64,000 bases of DNA from Agaricus subrufescens. Its lineage: Eukaryota; Basidiomycota; Agaricomycetes; Agaricales; Agaricaceae. Made by a program: the position numbers and the translations under genes. Below, piece after piece: positions 60,458 through 64,000 of the stretch. The notes under the pieces are model-generated. The model ran no database searches. It saw nothing but the letters and a program-made list of their open reading frames with translations, and had not been told where the DNA came from. Position 1 is the stretch's first letter. Every line of letters starts with the position of its first letter. The DNA lies in assembly GCA_029945375.1 (NCBI GenBank), contig CM057064.1, positions 1,364,001 through 1,428,000 on the forward strand, in the 5' to 3' direction.

Positions 60458-63400
60458 CTACGTTTTTCGATGTAGCAACGATCCAGGTTCAAAAGGATCA
60501 GGATTAGTTAAGGACACAAAAGGTTGAGATGGACGTCGTAATGTCGGTGCTCTAGAAACTGCAGCCGTAGGTTGTCCACCGTAAGATCTAGGATTGAAAA
60601 GAACGTTTCGCTCTTGATGTAGAACATAAGACTTCATATATGCGTCAATACTTTTTATAACATTGTTAAAAAGAAAATAAAACTTACACGAGCTAGTAGA
60701 ATCTTCTCCATCCATACTTTTCCATCTTTTTCTGAGCACGAAAGTGCATGTTTATAATCCGAGGTATCTTCAAAGAATGACAGTTTGTCTGTTGACTTGA
60801 TAGCGAATGCGAATGGTTTAGGTGCTTTGTATGCTCTAGAGAAATGATAGGCGTCGAAGTTGGATAGAGAACATAGAAGAACTTGGTCTTTGCCCTAACA
60901 TAGAAGAATAAGACTTCAGCCAGACAAGAGGTGAAATGCAGGAGACCTACGTTGTCGCGCTTGGATATCCAAAGGGAATGTTCGCGTAATTGCAACCAGC
61001 GTTTGCTCCATTTGCCCCGCTTATACTCCCACTCAACATATCCGGTGTGTGTTGGCGAGCTGGACGGAATGGTCTACACAATAGATGATTAAATGCTGAA
61101 TTTATCCTTATATGCGGTGTGAACTTACCGATTGACTTAATAGCGGGGCGAGAGGGGTAAGACGCAACACGAACATATTGACCAACTTGTCCTTGTTCCA
61201 GGATGCCTGCACATCGGACAGTCGCTCAAAATGTCTAATCGGGCGCTCTAGAGCTCAAAAATGAGCATATACTCCAAGATTAACACCTAAAGACACTCAC
61301 CCATGCCAAAATCATGCGCAACCTCCCAAACCATCCATTCCCCGCTCCCAATCACTCCCTTCAAACCTCCCTGAGCCTCAATCATCTGTACAACATCTCC
61401 AGCAGAAGTAGTATCTTCAATCTCGACAAGATTATACCGCTGCATATCCCCAATAAACACTCTCAGCTGCTGCGTTACGTGTCTAACATCCGGTATGGTA
61501 GACGGTGGAGGAGGCATCGGCGGACGATGTTCACGATCGGCTGTACTTGGCCTCACTAAACGTCCGCGTTCTCGATCACCTTCCCCAGAACGACGCGTAG
61601 ATGCAGAACGAAGCAGCTTATGCTCGCTGCTGATCCTCGGCACAGGAACGCGTTGAGCATCTTCAAACGTCGGCTTTTCTTCTCGAGGTCGACTTTGTGA
61701 ACGCACACGACGGACGGGTTGAGTTGCGGCAGCAGTCGGGACAGATGGGACGGGTACAGGACGGTCCTCTACCGGAACGCGAGCATGGGGACGATGAAAA
61801 GAACGCGAAGGACGGAGTGGTTTCGGAGGTTGGGAAAAGATGTCCTTTGTAGGAGGATGAGTGCTATTCTTGGCGAGATCAGTCAAGGCCGCCTCGCCAA
61901 CAGCACTAGAGGGTTGTTTCCGATGGGCAGGCGATGATACCTGTACGTCTTGCAACTTCTTCATCAGATCATCAGCAGAGAACGGAGAGACAGGTCGTCC
62001 AGGTAATGTTAGAGTCCTCTGGCGGGTGACTGGGTTTGCTGAACTGGGGGAACGGGCATGAAGCATGGCCTCTTGTGAGCTGCTCAATGCGGCCTGGGGT
62101 ATGACGGGCAATCCGGCTCCAGCAGGGCGCAATGTGGTCTGCCTAGTTCTCCCTTCAGCTTCCCTGGCAGCTCGATCTGCGCGCTCCCTCCTCCTCTGAT
62201 CTCTCTCCTCCTTGACTTGTTTCCTTATGCTCTTCTGGGCGGTTAGAGCCGTAGGTATTCTCTGAGCAAGTGGGACATTGTCATCAGCAGACTCTTCTTC
62301 CTCCTCCGAAGTCTCCTCGGATGAGGAGCTATTCGAAAACATCGAGGCCGATGGTCGGGAAGGCTGGCGAGCATCGCGATCACCATCCTCCGCATGGCCG
62401 CTACGGCGAGATATAGGGGTCCAGCTGTCCCCGAGACCATCAGGCCTGGCTTGGCTATGGGAATAGCCCCCAGTCATACGGCCACCAACACCACTATACG
62501 GATTATATTCGGTATCGTTCTGTTGTTCGCGAGCATATTGAGACCTGCCGGGTCGGGAATCCCTGAGGGTGCTAGAGGGTAACTGTTTATACATAGTCAT
62601 ATCAGCCTCGGCAGCGAAATCGGAGTGGATGGATGTATAAGCTTCGTCAAAGGACTGAAGAATGTTGTCGTCGTGGTCAAGCTGGTCGGCACGTGCGAGA
62701 GTCTGGTGTCTCCAATTTGAAATCGCGGCTGCGGTCTCGGATGTGTAGGCGGTGGGGAAGGAAAAATAATCTTTTTCTTTCGCCACAGCCGAATTAAGAA
62801 GGTGGGTCTCGCCGTCTGCCGAGATGCGGGGTTGTGGATCAGGCAGGCCGTCGCCGTAGCGACTAGAAGTAATGAGATGCAGTTCATCAGATGACCCTGA
62901 TGAGTTTGACGTAGAGCGTGACAGCGATGACCCCACCGACTCGTCTGGAGAGCACTGGGAGGGCGAAAGCGACGGTACAGAAGACTCTGTATCTATAGCA
63001 TACGGATGCGCGGATCCCTCGAGCTCCTCGCCGCAGGAGAGTGAGAGGGTGAAGTCAGGCGGGGACGATGACAATGACGAACAGCCTGATAACACTTGGG
63101 TGTTTAACGTCACATCCTCGTCTGCCAAGAGCGGGCTAGCATGAGCTTGGTGATGAGTATCATCCGTAAACGAATGCGTGGGATGGTGAGACTCTGGCTC
63201 AGCGATTTCATTGAAAAGAGATGCCGGATGCAGTTCCTCTTCGGCAGCAAAGAGGATTGCATTATGTAAGGCATCAACGCTCTCTGATCGTGTGGATTGA
63301 TCGTGTGGATCAAGTAAAGTAGCGAGTGATGGCGGAGGAGTATCGTCATCTGGAAGAGAAGTGGAAACGGCTGAATGCTTTGGCAATTCGGGTGAACGCA

Positions 63401-63996
63401 GGGGCGAAATATCATCCAGGTTGTCCCAGGGCTCAAAAGGCAGGCCCGCTCCGACGCGACCTTTGCGAACCTGTCGCAGCTTTGAGTACGAGTGTAATAC
63501 GAGAATATATAGCGTTACGCGCCTTCTTGGGAAGAACAATGTTCATCCTGGACAGCGCGTCCAAAGAGGGCAGGGAGGGTTTGGGAGCAAAGGCGGGCTT
63601 CTGGTAGGCAGGTATAGGCGTACGACTCGAAACAGACTTGCTCCAGGGACGCATATGGCGTTGTGGGGGTGAAGAGGGAACGGAGACGAGCGTTCGATCG
63701 GAGAAGTTTGGTGACAAGGGAGAGCGAGGCTGGGCATGTTTTTGTGCGACTGGCTTTGGGGTGGAGGGTGCCTGTGGAGTTGCGCCGCCGAGGTTAGCAA
63801 ATGGGTCGTCGTCAAGTAGGAATGATTGTGGGGGAGATGATTGCTTGATTTTTGCGGAATCTAGTTCGACGGGGGGAATGAAGTAGTTGGCATCGCCGAA
63901 AGAACGTGGGCCTGGGGAGGCAGGAGCGGTCGATGGACGGGAGCGGGGGAGGGGGGCAATGCGGAGGGCCTGGAGGGAACGGCGTTCCTTCGACAT
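60458..63996 (-). CDS. large RA-PH domain adaptor protein
   Basis: A protein of roughly 1,100 residues. It begins MSKERRSLQALRIAPLPRS. Exon 1 is 63996-63523 and exon 2 is 63470-61301; the rest are smaller exons down to the stop at 60460-60458. The first intron needs a GC donor (AAG|GCGCGT) to keep the frame. The N-terminal 750 residues are low-complexity, rich in Ser, Pro and charged residues (EEEEESADDNVPLAQRIP; QVKEERDQRRRERADRAARE). A Ras-association-like fold follows (TQQLRVFIGDMQRYNLVEIE; IEAQGGLKGVIGSGEWMVWE), then a PH domain (GYVEWEYKRGKWSKRWLQLR; the KVWMEKILLAR helix). RA plus PH in this order is seen in Grb7/lamellipodin-type adaptors. A link to Ras signalling and membrane or actin is inference. 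Convergent with Pob3. Confidence 0.75.
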
Positions 63997-64000
63997 TCTG

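Overview
This is a gene-poor, repeat-rich window from a filamentous basidiomycete, most likely an Agaricomycete. Introns are 50-63 nt with GT(A/G)NGT donors and YAG acceptors. NACHT-type NLR genes, a KDZ (CxC) transposase, Ty3/gypsy remnants, a secreted MEP1-like metalloprotease and a Pob3-type FACT subunit without an HMG box all fit that group. The species cannot be named from the sequence alone.

Layout. Positions 1-4,700 carry a NACHT gene on the minus strand that ends in a 72-bp repeat array, followed by the 3' part of an unrecognised 'gene X'. Positions 4,700-10,200 hold the rest of gene X, a MEP1-like metalloprotease (plus) and a cofilin copy (minus). Positions 10,200-26,650 are a graveyard of mobile elements: a second gene X remnant, two fold-back MITEs, a copia-like LTR, a fresh Tc1/mariner element, a roughly 3.5-kb long-inverted-repeat element, a broken gypsy element and an orphan 72-bp array. 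Positions 29,000-39,350 are a KDZ-type element with a transposase, three further genes and a long array of palindromic 34-bp units. Positions 39,353-44,160 repeat the left NACHT/gene X block in inverted orientation. Positions 44,430-46,860 are a ~260-bp satellite. Positions 46,900-50,810 are a second, transposase-less element with one gene and its own palindromic 34-bp array. Positions 50,885-54,250 duplicate the gene X fragment, protease and cofilin. From 54,500 onward the window is ordinary conserved euchromatin: alpha-actinin, the FACT subunit Pob3/SSRP1, and a large RA-PH adaptor.

Reading the copies together, the locus NACHT - gene X - protease - cofilin exists twice. In the second copy an element with a palindromic array sits inside gene X, and the NACHT-side half is inverted relative to the protease side. 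This looks like a transposon-mediated inversion. Cofilin and alpha-actinin are both actin regulators and are neighbours in the right-hand copy. Alpha-actinin and FACT are divergent, with only 74 bp between start codons.

The most unusual signals are exon/intron repeats. (1) Both NACHT genes run in frame into arrays of an exact 72-bp unit that begins GTAAGT and ends YAG plus a variable triplet, so each unit can be read as a 69-nt intron plus a 3-nt exon, or as a 24-residue peptide repeat with one hypervariable residue. (2) The N-terminal part of both NACHT genes contains three tandem ~93-nt exons, all between phase-1 introns. (3) A gene in the KDZ element contains three tandem 63-nt phase-1 exons with near-identical introns. 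Introns with a GC donor are predicted in three other genes.
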